Part shown: piece by piece, positions 17,437 to 26,282 of the stretch | How the letters are laid out: each line of letters starts with the position of its first letter | Position numbering within the stretch: position 1 is the first letter of the stretch | Assembly: GCA_045105775.1 (NCBI GenBank) | Contig: JBGCDW010000083.1 | Span: 9,537-73,536, forward strand | Source of the DNA: Aureispira sp045105775 | Lineage (GTDB): Bacteria > Bacteroidota > Bacteroidia > Chitinophagales > Saprospiraceae | Reading direction: 5' to 3' | Length of the DNA stretch: 64,000 nucleotides | The notes under the pieces: generated by a model | Database searches by the model: none | The model's input: only the letters and a program-made list of their open reading frames with translations | What the model was told of the DNA's origin: nothing | Translations under genes and position numbers: made by a program

Positions 17437-19752
17437 TTAAAATGAAAAATTCCAAGTTACCGTAGGTACAATACCAAATAAACTAACTTGCACGGCTTCT
17501 ATTCTATCTGGATCATCCTCACTAGGTCTAAAATCAACAAAGTATGGATTCAACCGATTGTAAGCATTGTATACCCCCACTGTAAAGCTCGATTGGAATT
17601 TTCGGCTAGGCTTATTGCGGAAAGTTACGGCTACATCTAAACGATGGGTATCAGGAAAGCGATAACCATTCCGTTCTGTAAAGTAACTTATTCGCTGTCC
17701 ATTGATTTCGTATTTGCCACTTGGAAACGTTATGGCATTTCCTGTTTGATAAATCCAAGAAGCAGAAAACACCCAGCGTTTTTTAAGTTCATATGTTCCT
17801 ACAATGGCAATATCGTGGGTACGATCTTGACGAGCAGGGTAGGGATTTCCACGGTTAATTTCGTCAAATTGATACCGTGTTCTAGAAAGGGTGTAACTGA
17901 TCCAGCCATTAAAATTTTGGACTTGACCTTGTACCAATAGTTCCACTCCATAAGACCAACCTCGGCCATTCAAAACTTGGCTTTCAATACGAGGGTTTAA
18001 TAAAATATCTGCTCCATTCTCAAAGTCTACTTGGTTTTGTAGATACTTATAGTAGCCTTCTAAGCTAATCGACAAATTATCTTTTAAGAATGATTGTTTA
18101 ACCCCTAAACTAACTTGATCTGCAATTTCTGGTAAAATATTTTGTGTACTAGGCACCCAAATATCATTGGGGAACCCAGCATTGCTATTGCTCAACAAGT
18201 GTAAATATTGATGTATTCTATGATACCCAAACTCAAAGGAAGTAGTAGGATTTAATTCATAGGTTAATGCTAGACGTGGTTCTAATCCAACATAGGACTG
18301 AATATGCTCTAGTGGTTGGTAAGTAGTGGTATCAGTGATGCTATTATTTTGGTCAAACGAGAAGACATCTTGTGGCCCAATTTGATTGAACATAGACAAA
18401 CGCAAACCATACACCGCTTTCAATTTGTCTGAAATACGCCATTCATGCCCAAAATAAAGCCCACTTTCCAAGCCATTCTGAGGCTCCGCAATCAAGCTTT
18501 GAATATTTCTATTAGAAGAACGCAATTGGCTGGGCTGAAACTGGTGCAGTGTGAGATTGCCACCAAATCTAAAGGTACTCTTAGGATTCGCATAATAACT
18601 ATAATCTTGCTTGATGGCATAATCTCTGATTCCTGCCTCAATCGTAAAATCTTCGCCAGCACGCCCAATATTATACCCGTAATAGTAATCGCTAAAGAAA
18701 AAAGAAGTATTGGTAAATAACTTCTCATTGAACGTGTGGTTCCAACGAGCTGTGACCGTATAATTTCCGTAATTCAACCCAAAGCTGCCAAACCCAAAAT
18801 TATCGCGTCCTGCATACCCCGAAATAAACAAACGATCCTTGGTTCCAAAGCTATAATTGGCCTTCAAGTTCAAATCCCAAAACCCCAAACCCAACTCACC
18901 AAATTGTTCAGGATCAGCCACTCGTAACAACAAATCCAAGTAAGTAGCACGCCCAGAAAGAATAAAAGAGCCTTTATCTTTTACGATGGGCCCTTCAAAA
19001 GTCAATCTAGATGAAATCAGCCCCAAACCACCAGACAAACCGAATTTTTTCTTGTTGCCATTTTTCATATATATATCCAACACCGAAGAAGCTCGGCCAC
19101 CATACTGGGCAGGAATACCACCTTTGTAAACCGTTAAATCTTTCAGTGCATCTGAATTGAACACCGAGAAAAAGCCCAAGAAGTGAGATGGATTATACAC
19201 AGTGGCTTCATCCAACAAAATAAGATTCTGGTCGGGTTTGCCTCCACGTACAATCAACCCTGTACTTCCTTCACTCCCTGCACTAATACCTGGCAGCAAT
19301 TGAATACTCTTAAGAATATCTTTTTCTCCAAAAAATACAGGCAAGGTTTCTAATTTTTTAATATTGATTTTGACTGTTCCAACACCAGCCTCTTCCAAAA
19401 CTCCCGCATCTTCATCCTCTGCCGTAACTTCCACAATATCAATATCTTTGGCTCCTGTAGTCATTTCCAAATCCATGACCTTATTTTCTTGCAAATCAAT
19501 AGTGATAACCTTTTGCTGATACCCCAAGTAATTTACTTTTAGTTTATACGCGCCTTTGTCTAATGTAATGGAATAAAAGCCATAAATATTGGTAGAAGCC
19601 CCCAAGGAAGTGCCATCTACAATAAGAGTTGCGCCAATCAATTCCTCACCAGAGGCGGCATCTTTTACATAACCACTCAAGGTAGCCTTATCCTGTGCTT
19701 GTAAAGAGAGCACCATCAAAGTCCAAAAGATGGTTAAGTTTAAAATTTTCAT
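17437..19752 (-). CDS. TonB-dependent receptor with carboxypeptidase-regulatory-like domain (copy 2)
   Basis: 771 residues. Signal peptide (LTIFWTLMVLSLQAQ), CarboxypepD_reg-like domain (ATLSGYVKDAASGEELIGAT, identical to copy 1 in this segment), plug (FFGEKDILKSIQLLPGISAG, GSTGLIVRGGKPDQNLILLD) and a barrel ending in FGIVPTVTWNFSF. Barrel strands and plug are conserved with copy 1; extracellular-loop segments differ. It leads the second receptor/DUF4249 operon. A TATATTTG -7-like element reads on the minus strand at 19858-19865, about 105 bases upstream, without a clear TTTG partner. Confidence 0.92.
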   Translation of the reverse strand: MKILNLTIFWTLMVLSLQAQDKATLSGYVKDAASGEELIGATLIVDGTSLGASTNIYGFYSITLDKGAYKLKVNYLGYQQKVITIDLQENKVMDLEMTTGAKDIDIVEVTAEDEDAGVLEEAGVGTVKINIKKLETLPVFFGEKDILKSIQLLPGISAGSEGSTGLIVRGGKPDQNLILLDEATVYNPSHFLGFFSVFNSDALKDLTVYKGGIPAQYGGRASSVLDIYMKNGNKKKFGLSGGLGLISSRLTFEGPIVKDKGSFILSGRATYLDLLLRVADPEQFGELGLGFWDLNLKANYSFGTKDRLFISGYAGRDNFGFGSFGLNYGNYTVTARWNHTFNEKLFTNTSFFFSDYYYGYNIGRAGEDFTIEAGIRDYAIKQDYSYYANPKSTFRFGGNLTLHQFQPSQLRSSNRNIQSLIAEPQNGLESGLYFGHEWRISDKLKAVYGLRLSMFNQIGPQDVFSFDQNNSITDTTTYQPLEHIQSYVGLEPRLALTYELNPTTSFEFGYHRIHQYLHLLSNSNAGFPNDIWVPSTQNILPEIADQVSLGVKQSFLKDNLSISLEGYYKYLQNQVDFENGADILLNPRIESQVLNGRGWSYGVELLVQGQVQNFNGWISYTLSRTRYQFDEINRGNPYPARQDRTHDIAIVGTYELKKRWVFSASWIYQTGNAITFPSGKYEINGQRISYFTERNGYRFPDTHRLDVAVTFRNKPSRKFQSSFTVGVYNAYNRLNPYFVDFRPSEDDPDRIEAVQVSLFGIVPTVTWNFSF

Positions 19753-20045
19753 AATTGTTGTTGGTTTGAATGAGTCAATACTTTAGCTAATAGTTAAAAA
19801 AAGAACTACAAAATCCTTACCCTTCAATAACTATGACTTGCAAACTATACAAAGGGGCAAATATATTCTACGAAGGCTCTTCTATTTAAGGAGGCTTAGA
19901 ATAAAACAGTTACAACAGTTTAGAAGCTGTAAAGTTGCTTTATTATACAAGAATTAAAAAATATAATAATATTTATTAATAATTTAACACTATTAAAATA
20001 TTATTTTTATTTTTTCACTACCGAACATATAAAAATTTAACTAAA
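19753..20045. other. AT-rich region upstream of the second receptor operon
   Basis: About 290 bases without a gene; it holds a possible minus-strand -7 element at 19858-19865 and a long stretch of A/T only around 19950-20040. Confidence 0.4.
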
Positions 20046-20079
20046 TAAAAAAGAGTTTGCACTAAGTGCAAACTCTTTT
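20046..20079 (-). terminator. Terminator of the HupE/M1 peptidase unit
   Basis: Near-perfect 14-bp stem (AAAAGAGTTTGCAC 20049-20062 / GTGCAAACTCTTTT 20066-20079) with a 3-base loop, flanked by A on the left (T on minus) and by T on the right, so it could act in both directions. Confidence 0.85.
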
Positions 20080-20106
20080 GAATCTATATATTTTCTTCAA
20101 TGTTGC

Positions 20107-22383
20107 TTAACGTTGGCCTTTGAACAATTCAAAGCGTGTTGGTTGTGATTTTGAAGGATAATAATTATCACTGCGATCGGTATCTGCTGTTTCCAAATAA
20201 GGATCCAATACAATTTTAGTCAATTCTTTTTTGCGTGGGAATACTTTGGTTACTTTATCTGCACGTTGTTTCCAAATTTCAGCAGGAATACGTACCGTTT
20301 CAGTACTGCCATCCGCATAAGTCATTTCCAAAATAATAGGCATAATTAATCCACCTTCATTGGTGAATTCTACTTCATAATAATTGTACCCTTCATCCAT
20401 TAGTGCCAATTCCTTTTCAGACATTCTTTTGCGGAATGCTTCTGCACGCTTTTTCATTTCTGGTGTTACACGATAAGGTTTGCGATCATTATATTTATCG
20501 CGCAATTCAGGATATTTCTCCATTACCGTTTCCTTTACTGCTTTTTCATCATTATTACGAATTTCAGAAATACCACGTTGAGGTTCTTGGCTGTCCCATT
20601 TTTTCTGCAAGACCATTTCTTGCTCCATGTTATAACTGTTCATTTTATAACTAGAGACATTGCTGATTGCAATATCTACATGGTCTGTAGAATAGAACCA
20701 ACCTCTCCAGAACCAATCCAAATCAACACCAGAAGCATCTTCCATTGTGCGGAAAAAATCAGCAGGTGAGGGGTGTTTAAATTTCCAACGATTGGCATAT
20801 TCTTTAAAAGCATAATCAAACAACTCCCGTCCCATAATGGTTTCTCTCAATATATTGAGGGCAGTCGCTGGTTTGCCATAAGCATTGTTTCCAAATTGCA
20901 AGATAGATTCCGAATTGGACATAATAGGAACAATATTGTCTTTGTCACCTTTCATGTAATCTACGATACCTGTAGCAGGACCTCTGCGAACAGGATAGTC
21001 GCGTTCCCATTCTACTTCTGTTAAGTACTGTAAGAATGTATTTAACCCCTCATCCATCCACGTCCATTGACGCTCGTCAGAATTCACAATCATAGGAAAA
21101 TAATTGTGTCCTACTTCGTGAATGATTACACCAATCATACGATATTTCAACCGCTCAGAATACGTACCATCTGGACGTGGACGACCAAAATTGAAACAGA
21201 TCATAGGGTATTCCATTCCTGTAAAGTTCGCATGGGTAGAAATGGCTGTAGGGTAGGGATAGTCAAAAGTATATCTAGAGTAGACCTTGAGTGTGTGTAC
21301 CACAGCACGAGTAGAATAACGTTCCCACAATGGATTGCCTTCTTTTGGATAATAAGACATTGCCATTACGGTGCGATCACCCATTGGTACCCCTTGTGCA
21401 TCCCAAATAAATTTTCTAGAAGAACAGAAACCAAAATCACGTACATTTTCTGCTTTGAATATCCAAGTCTTTTTTTCTTTAGATTTTCCTTTTTCAATTT
21501 CCTCTGCTTCTTCTTGGGTAATAATCATCAAAGGCTTATCAGAAGTTTTGGATTGCTCCAAACGATCCAACTGGGTTTTGGTTAATACATCTTTGGCATT
21601 TTGTAGCTCCCCCGTAGCACCTACTGTATGATCGGCAGGAGCCGTAATAGCTACCTTAAAATCACCAAAGGATAAGGTAAACTCCCCACGTCCCAAAAAT
21701 TGTTTATTCTGCCAACCATCTATATCATTGTACGCACACATTCTAGGGTAGAACTGAGCAATGTGGTACATGTAGTTGTCTTCTTTGGGAAAATGCTCAT
21801 AACCAGAACGACCACCATAATTTCCTCCATCATTGACATTGTACGACCACTTGATAGAAAACGATAATTTGCTGTTTGGCTTTAGAGGTTCTTTGAGGTC
21901 AATACGCATCATGGTTTTATTGATGGTATAATCCATTCCAGCACCTTTCTTATCCGTAACAGATTCGATCTTGAAACCGCCGTCAAATGCGTGGTGGTAA
22001 AGAGCATCTAATTCGCGGAAGCTCATTCTAGAGCGAATTTTTCCAGTTCTAATTTTGTGCGAGTCCGAAGTTTTAGCCCGTACATTTTGGTCGAGTTGCA
22101 CCCAAACATACGTCAGCACATCAGGGGAGTTGTTGTAATAAGTAATCATCTCATCGCCAATAATGCGCTGTTTGGCATCATCAATCTCGATTTTCATATC
22201 ATAGTCTGCACGCTGTTGCCAATAGGCATAACCAGGAGCACCAGCCGCATTTCTATAAATATTAGGCGTAGGCAATTCTTCATAAAGTTGGTGAAACTTA
22301 GTAGCGCCTTGATCGGGATTCTGTGCCTGTAAAGAAAGCACAGTACTTGCTACTATCAATAGTAATAAAAACTGTTTAAGCAT
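20107..22383 (-). CDS. M1 family metallopeptidase (secreted)
   Basis: 758 residues with a signal peptide (FLLLLIVASTVLSLQAQ). An M1 N-terminal beta domain (YDMKIEIDDAKQRIIGDEMI) precedes the catalytic domain. The zinc site is HEVGHNYF at about residue 422 with the second glutamate in WMDEGLNTFLQ; a GAMEN-like FTGMEYPMI supplies the exopeptidase-type motif. The last ~190 residues are a non-catalytic extension rich in charged residues. Likely an aminopeptidase acting in the periplasm or at the surface. It lies 44 bases downstream of the HupE-type gene on the same strand and ends at a strong terminator, so the two form one operon. Confidence 0.9.
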   Translation of the reverse strand: MLKQFLLLLIVASTVLSLQAQNPDQGATKFHQLYEELPTPNIYRNAAGAPGYAYWQQRADYDMKIEIDDAKQRIIGDEMITYYNNSPDVLTYVWVQLDQNVRAKTSDSHKIRTGKIRSRMSFRELDALYHHAFDGGFKIESVTDKKGAGMDYTINKTMMRIDLKEPLKPNSKLSFSIKWSYNVNDGGNYGGRSGYEHFPKEDNYMYHIAQFYPRMCAYNDIDGWQNKQFLGRGEFTLSFGDFKVAITAPADHTVGATGELQNAKDVLTKTQLDRLEQSKTSDKPLMIITQEEAEEIEKGKSKEKKTWIFKAENVRDFGFCSSRKFIWDAQGVPMGDRTVMAMSYYPKEGNPLWERYSTRAVVHTLKVYSRYTFDYPYPTAISTHANFTGMEYPMICFNFGRPRPDGTYSERLKYRMIGVIIHEVGHNYFPMIVNSDERQWTWMDEGLNTFLQYLTEVEWERDYPVRRGPATGIVDYMKGDKDNIVPIMSNSESILQFGNNAYGKPATALNILRETIMGRELFDYAFKEYANRWKFKHPSPADFFRTMEDASGVDLDWFWRGWFYSTDHVDIAISNVSSYKMNSYNMEQEMVLQKKWDSQEPQRGISEIRNNDEKAVKETVMEKYPELRDKYNDRKPYRVTPEMKKRAEAFRKRMSEKELALMDEGYNYYEVEFTNEGGLIMPIILEMTYADGSTETVRIPAEIWKQRADKVTKVFPRKKELTKIVLDPYLETADTDRSDNYYPSKSQPTRFELFKGQR

Positions 22384-22427
22384 GATCGCTGATTTAGCAG
22401 GTATTGAAGTTGTTTAAAAATAAATAA

Positions 22428-23102
22428 TTAACCACCTGAGGTAAACAAAGCAGTTCCTGTCTCTATGGCTAATGGCACACTAAGACAGAAAACCAAGAAA
22501 GACACTAGAATAGCCCAGATGCGAAAAGAAATTCTAGCCACGTCCAAAAATACGAAATTTATTATCAAAGCAATGATTAGAATTATAATTTGCCCAAGCT
22601 CTAGACCAACGTTGAATCCCAATAGAGGAATGAGTATACTTTCTCCCTCAGATAGTAAAAAACGCAAGTAATTGGAAAAACCTAAGCCATGAATTAATCC
22701 AAACGCAATAACAATGGTATAGATAAGACTGCTACGTTTAACAGATAAAAGCTTCATTGGTTTAGTTAATTCATCATCTAAAATATGCTCTTCGTCTTCC
22801 TCTACCGTTCCTTGTTGAGTCGCATATACCACTCGAAAGACATTCCAAATACAAGTACCAATAATACTGAGAGGAATCAAAAACTCAATCAAAGCAGAAT
22901 TGGTTTGGACAACTTTGAAGGTCGCTAAGGCTAGAGCCAAGGAATGCCCAATAGTAAACGCCGTAACCAAGTAGAACAAGGATCGCCAATTGCTCAAACT
23001 GTGCAAGGCGGCTAAGGCTACAATAAATAGAATATGGTCATAAGCATTGGGGTCAGAAATATGGCTTAGTCCTTGCTGAAAGAAGAAGGAAAAATCTTGC
23101 AT
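22428..23102 (-). CDS. HupE/UreJ family membrane protein
   Basis: 224 residues with about six hydrophobic segments. The family signature is clear: GLSHISDPNAYDHILFIVAL near the N-terminus, TAFTIGHSLALAL in the next helix and LIHGLGFSNYLRFLL later, all with the histidines associated with metal transport in HupE/UreJ. An acidic cytoplasmic loop (EEDEEHILDDELTK) lies mid-protein. HupE proteins carry nickel or related metals, but many Bacteroidota members sit beside an M1 peptidase and DUF6702 rather than hydrogenase or urease genes, as here, so a nickel role is not assured. Confidence 0.85.
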   Translation of the reverse strand: MQDFSFFFQQGLSHISDPNAYDHILFIVALAALHSLSNWRSLFYLVTAFTIGHSLALALATFKVVQTNSALIEFLIPLSIIGTCIWNVFRVVYATQQGTVEEDEEHILDDELTKPMKLLSVKRSSLIYTIVIAFGLIHGLGFSNYLRFLLSEGESILIPLLGFNVGLELGQIIILIIALIINFVFLDVARISFRIWAILVSFLVFCLSVPLAIETGTALFTSGG

Positions 23103-23184
23103 AAAGAATAAGATGGTTTAATGAAACACTGGTATTTTGAACATACAATAGTGGTGTTCGATGACGCACAAAAGTACAATACAA

Positions 23185-23216
23185 ATTGGAAGCTGCCTAA
23201 GAAAAAACTACATTTG
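23185..23216 (+). promoter_or_regulatory. Bacteroidota-type promoter of the DUF6702 gene
   Basis: ATTG at 23185-23188, a 20-base spacer, and TACATTTG (TAnnTTTG consensus) at 23209-23216; the start codon follows at 23283. A minus-strand -7-like TACTTTTG lies at 23169-23176 and may serve the divergent HupE operon. Confidence 0.55.
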
Positions 23217-23282
23217 CATCCGTCTTTCAGAATAAAACTAGGAGAGGTGTTTCTCTCTTTTTTAGAATTTAACTAGCCTATT

Positions 23283-23792
23283 ATGAAAACTGTTTTTATT
23301 GGATTCTGTTTAATCGCTTGCTCGCTTTTATCCTTTTCCGCACATCCTATTTATTTATCAACTACGGAGATTGATTACAACAAAAAAACTAAAACTTTAG
23401 AAATTGCGATCAAAATATTTAGTGATGATTTAGGGGAGGCATTAAGTGACGAACAAGGAACGACTATAGAAATAGGAACGGATAGAGAACATAAAGAGGC
23501 AACCACTTTAATCACAGAGTACTTAAGAAAACACTTTGTCATTGAATTGAATGGTAAGCCAAAAGACTTTCAATATCTCATGCGAAAGAATGTGCGAGAA
23601 GATTTTTATGCTACATGGATACTCTTAGAAGTTCCAAAAGTTCGTTACATCAAATCGCTAAAACTTACCAACAATATATTGGTAGACTTTAATGACGGTC
23701 AGCAAAATCATGTAAAATTCAGAGAGGACAAAAGCCAAAGCTATGCAAGAAGTGTTGCACTAGAAGGGTATGAGCAGCTCACATTGAAGTAG
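23283..23792 (+). CDS. DUF6702 family protein
   Basis: 169 residues with a signal peptide (FIGFCLIACSLLSFSAHP). After it the sequence HPIYLSTTEIDYNKKTKTLEI, then KIFSDDLGEAL and LRKHFVIELNGKP, then ATWILLEVP, matches the DUF6702 pattern: a secreted beta-rich protein of unknown role. In Bacteroidota this family is frequently found beside HupE-type and M1 peptidase genes, both of which are divergent from it here, so a shared function is likely but undefined. No terminator hairpin with a T-run follows; parS-type palindromes begin 20 bases after the stop. Confidence 0.75.
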   Translation: MKTVFIGFCLIACSLLSFSAHPIYLSTTEIDYNKKTKTLEIAIKIFSDDLGEALSDEQGTTIEIGTDREHKEATTLITEYLRKHFVIELNGKPKDFQYLMRKNVREDFYATWILLEVPKVRYIKSLKLTNNILVDFNDGQQNHVKFREDKSQSYARSVALEGYEQLTLK

Positions 23793-23811
23793 GACAGCAG
23801 TCACTTTGCAT

Positions 23812-23829
23812 ATGTTCCACGTGGAACAT
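23812..23829. other. parS site 1 (ParB-binding centromere palindrome)
   Basis: The 18-base palindrome ATGTTCCACGTGGAACAT contains the 16-base core TGTTCCACGTGGAACA, matching the known chromosomal parS consensus (TGTTnCACGTGnAACA). Confidence 0.9.
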
Positions 23830-23872
23830 TTCAATAAAAACAGGCAAAAAAGAGCAAAGCATTTTTATCAAA

Positions 23873-23908
23873 AGAGGGTTAATGTTCCACGTGGAACATT
23901 AACCCTCT
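23873..23908. other. parS site 2 nested in a 36-bp palindrome
   Basis: Core TGTTCCACGTGGAACA at 23883-23898. Symmetry extends perfectly outward to 23873-23908 (outer arms AGAGGGTTAA / TTAACCCTCT), so the site could also fold as a hairpin in RNA from either strand. Confidence 0.9.
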
Positions 23909-23936
23909 CCTATTACTTGCACCACAAAGAGGTGCT

Positions 23937-23954
23937 ATGTTCCACGTGGAACAT
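23937..23954. other. parS site 3
   Basis: Core TGTTCCACGTGGAACA at 23938-23953, identical to the other two; its right end touches the last codon of the homoserine kinase gene. The three cores are spaced 70 and 55 bases apart, start to start. Confidence 0.9.
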
Positions 23955-24910
23955 TATGCAATAATAACACCTTCATGATCTATGCTAGATACAAAACTAG
24001 TATGACGAATTTTGTTTTGTTCATACACTGCTTTCATAACTTGCTCTACCTCCTGCGCCTCTAGGCTGTTTTTGCATAGAGCAAATACGGCTGTCCCCTT
24101 CCCTGCCAAGGTGCATCCCAAAGCTTTATTGGATAGCGCAGCTTCTTTTAATTCTTCAAAATAAGGAGTGGTATCTTTCCAATATTCCTCCACCACATTG
24201 TTGCCAATAGCCGAAGACAATAAAGCTAAATTGGAAGTACAGAAAGCTTGAACCAAAGCTGCGGTTTGTGCGGCTTGTGCTTGCATGATTTCCAAAGGCA
24301 ATTGTGCAGGCAAATTGGCTCTCCTCTCCTTTTGAGTATGTTTGTTATTTCTAGGATAGATAACCACCAATTGCAAACCTCTAATCAAAGGCAATCTATA
24401 AAAGTCCAAACTATTATGATCGCGCACCAAGAATAGTCCTCCCAACAATGCAGGAACAATGGCATTAATTCGTGTTTGTTCTTCTGCTACCTCTTCCCCT
24501 TTTAGAATAAAAGGCAACAACTCTCTTTTGCTCAATGGACTTCCAAAAGCAATATTAACAGCAAAGGCAGCGGCCACTGCACTTGCAGCACTCGAACCCA
24601 ATCCATGCCCTACTGCGACTCGTTTTCGCAAGCTCAAATCTAGTCCCCATTGTTGGTCCAAACCATGTTCTTGCTTGAGATAATCGAGTACACCTTGTGC
24701 TGCAATACCTGCTGCATTCTGATTGGTAGCAAGTGGAATCGGCATTTTATTACTCGTAATTGTACTGATTACGATGTGATTTTTTTCGGTTGGTTTCACC
24801 AATACTTCATCATAAACAGCAGACAATGCTACACCAAAAACATCCAAGCCACAACCAAGATCGGAAATAGTAGCTGGGGCAATTACTTTAAAGTTTGATC
24901 TAAATTTCAT
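23954..24910 (-). CDS. thrB: Homoserine kinase
   Basis: 318 residues, the usual length. It is a GHMP kinase: the N-terminal FKVIAPATISDLGCGLDVFG matches the homoserine kinase start; the phosphate-binding loop is VAVGHGLGSSAASAVAAAFA at about residue 100; LGCTLAGKGTAVFAL is the third GHMP motif. It phosphorylates homoserine with ATP on the way to threonine. No threonine synthase gene adjoins it; homoserine dehydrogenase is in the window but 32 kb away under a SAM riboswitch. The gene reads toward the parS cluster, which overlaps its 3' end. Confidence 0.92.
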   Translation of the reverse strand: MKFRSNFKVIAPATISDLGCGLDVFGVALSAVYDEVLVKPTEKNHIVISTITSNKMPIPLATNQNAAGIAAQGVLDYLKQEHGLDQQWGLDLSLRKRVAVGHGLGSSAASAVAAAFAVNIAFGSPLSKRELLPFILKGEEVAEEQTRINAIVPALLGGLFLVRDHNSLDFYRLPLIRGLQLVVIYPRNNKHTQKERRANLPAQLPLEIMQAQAAQTAALVQAFCTSNLALLSSAIGNNVVEEYWKDTTPYFEELKEAALSNKALGCTLAGKGTAVFALCKNSLEAQEVEQVMKAVYEQNKIRHTSFVSSIDHEGVIIA

Positions 24911-25076
24911 ACACTAATAATTGGAGTTCCTCCCTCCTTCTGTTCTTATCTATAAGATTAAAATTATTCTTGAGCTGCACTAGAATTTCATTGCTAATAT
25001 CCTTTTTAAAACCTTAGCATTGTGTAAATTTGTTTGTTGGCAGCTTCTTCTGTAAACACAAAATTAAAAGAAAAAA

Positions 25077-26282
25077 ATGATAACACAACGGCAATTGTTT
25101 TTAAATCATGTAGCACAGACTAGTGATGCTCCTTTATTGTTAGAAGTTCATCGCGCCAAAGGAGTGTATTTGTATGATAAAAACGACCAACCTTATTTAG
25201 ATTTGATTGCTGGAATTAGTGTTAGTAATTTGGGCCATAATCATCCTGCTATTATAGAAGCCATCCAACAACAATCCAACCAATACTTGCACACCTTAGT
25301 TTATGGAGAATTTGTTCTTTCGCCTCAAGTTCAATTGGCCACCTTATTACAAGAACAATTACCCGAAAATTTGAATTGTACTTACTTTGTCAATTCGGGC
25401 ACAGAAGCAACAGAAGGTGCTATGAAATTGGCCAAACGCTATACAGGCCGTACCAATATTGTAGCCTGCAAACAGGCTTATCATGGTTCTACGCAAGGTG
25501 CCTTAAGTTTGATGGATGATTCATTTTTTACGGCCCCCTTTCGTCCTTTATTGCCAGATATTACACACATAGCATTTAATAAGGAAGAAGATTTGCAACA
25601 CATTACTACACAAACGGCTTGTGTGGTTATGGAAACTGTTCGGGCAGAAGTTGGGGTATTATTACCCAAAAACAATTACCTTCAAAAAGTAAAAGCACGT
25701 TGTGAGGAAGTGGGTGCCTTACTGATTTTGGATGAAATCCAAGTAGGCTGTGGCCGTACTGGAAGTTTGTTTGCCTTTGAGCAATATGGAATTGTTCCCG
25801 ATATTTTGTTATTGGCCAAAGGTTTTGGAGGCGGTATGCCATTGGGAGCTTTTGTTTCTTCTAAGGCAATTATGCAGGTCTTTACCCACAATCCTTTCTT
25901 GGGGCATATCACTACTTTTGGCGGACATCCTGTTTGCTGTGCAGCCAGTCTAGCCAGTCTAAAAGTTCTGACAGAACAAAAAGAAATCATTGCACAAGTC
26001 AAAGAAAAAGAAGCCATGTTCCACGTAGAACTAAAACATCCTGCCATCAAAGAAATTCGTTCGGCTGGGTTGCTGATGGGGGTAGAACTTCCCTCCTATG
26101 ATTTTGTATTGGCTGTAATCAAAGAAGCATTGGCCAATGGATTGGTGAGCGATTGGTTTTTATTTAATGCCTGTGCTATTAGAATTGCGCCTCCTTTAAT
26201 CATCACTTTTGAAGAGATAAAAAAAGCGTGTACTATTTTATTGGCAGCAATCGAAAAAGCTTATCAAGATGGAATTAAATAA
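25077..26282 (+). CDS. Class III aminotransferase (acetylornithine/ornithine aminotransferase-like)
   Basis: 401 residues. PLP-binding features are in place: FVNSGTEATEGAMKLAKRYTG, the aromatic contact in QAYHGSTQGALSL, LILDEIQVGCGRTGSLFAFE with the aspartate that holds the pyridine nitrogen, and the Schiff-base lysine in LLLAKGFGGGMPLGAF. The reaction is an omega- or alpha-amine transfer; acetylornithine aminotransferase is closest by pattern, but no arginine biosynthesis gene adjoins it. It starts a three-gene run with the CPBP protease and CdsA (14-base overlap, then a 2-base gap). A TAAATTTG -7-like element lies at 25025-25032. A degenerate parS-like site lies inside at 26017-26032. Confidence 0.85.
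   Translation: MITQRQLFLNHVAQTSDAPLLLEVHRAKGVYLYDKNDQPYLDLIAGISVSNLGHNHPAIIEAIQQQSNQYLHTLVYGEFVLSPQVQLATLLQEQLPENLNCTYFVNSGTEATEGAMKLAKRYTGRTNIVACKQAYHGSTQGALSLMDDSFFTAPFRPLLPDITHIAFNKEEDLQHITTQTACVVMETVRAEVGVLLPKNNYLQKVKARCEEVGALLILDEIQVGCGRTGSLFAFEQYGIVPDILLLAKGFGGGMPLGAFVSSKAIMQVFTHNPFLGHITTFGGHPVCCAASLASLKVLTEQKEIIAQVKEKEAMFHVELKHPAIKEIRSAGLLMGVELPSYDFVLAVIKEALANGLVSDWFLFNACAIRIAPPLIITFEEIKKACTILLAAIEKAYQDGIK

Noticed and set aside
21067..21585. 172-residue plus-strand frame
   Set aside because: Antisense to the M1 peptidase gene; it covers the zinc motif of the real gene.
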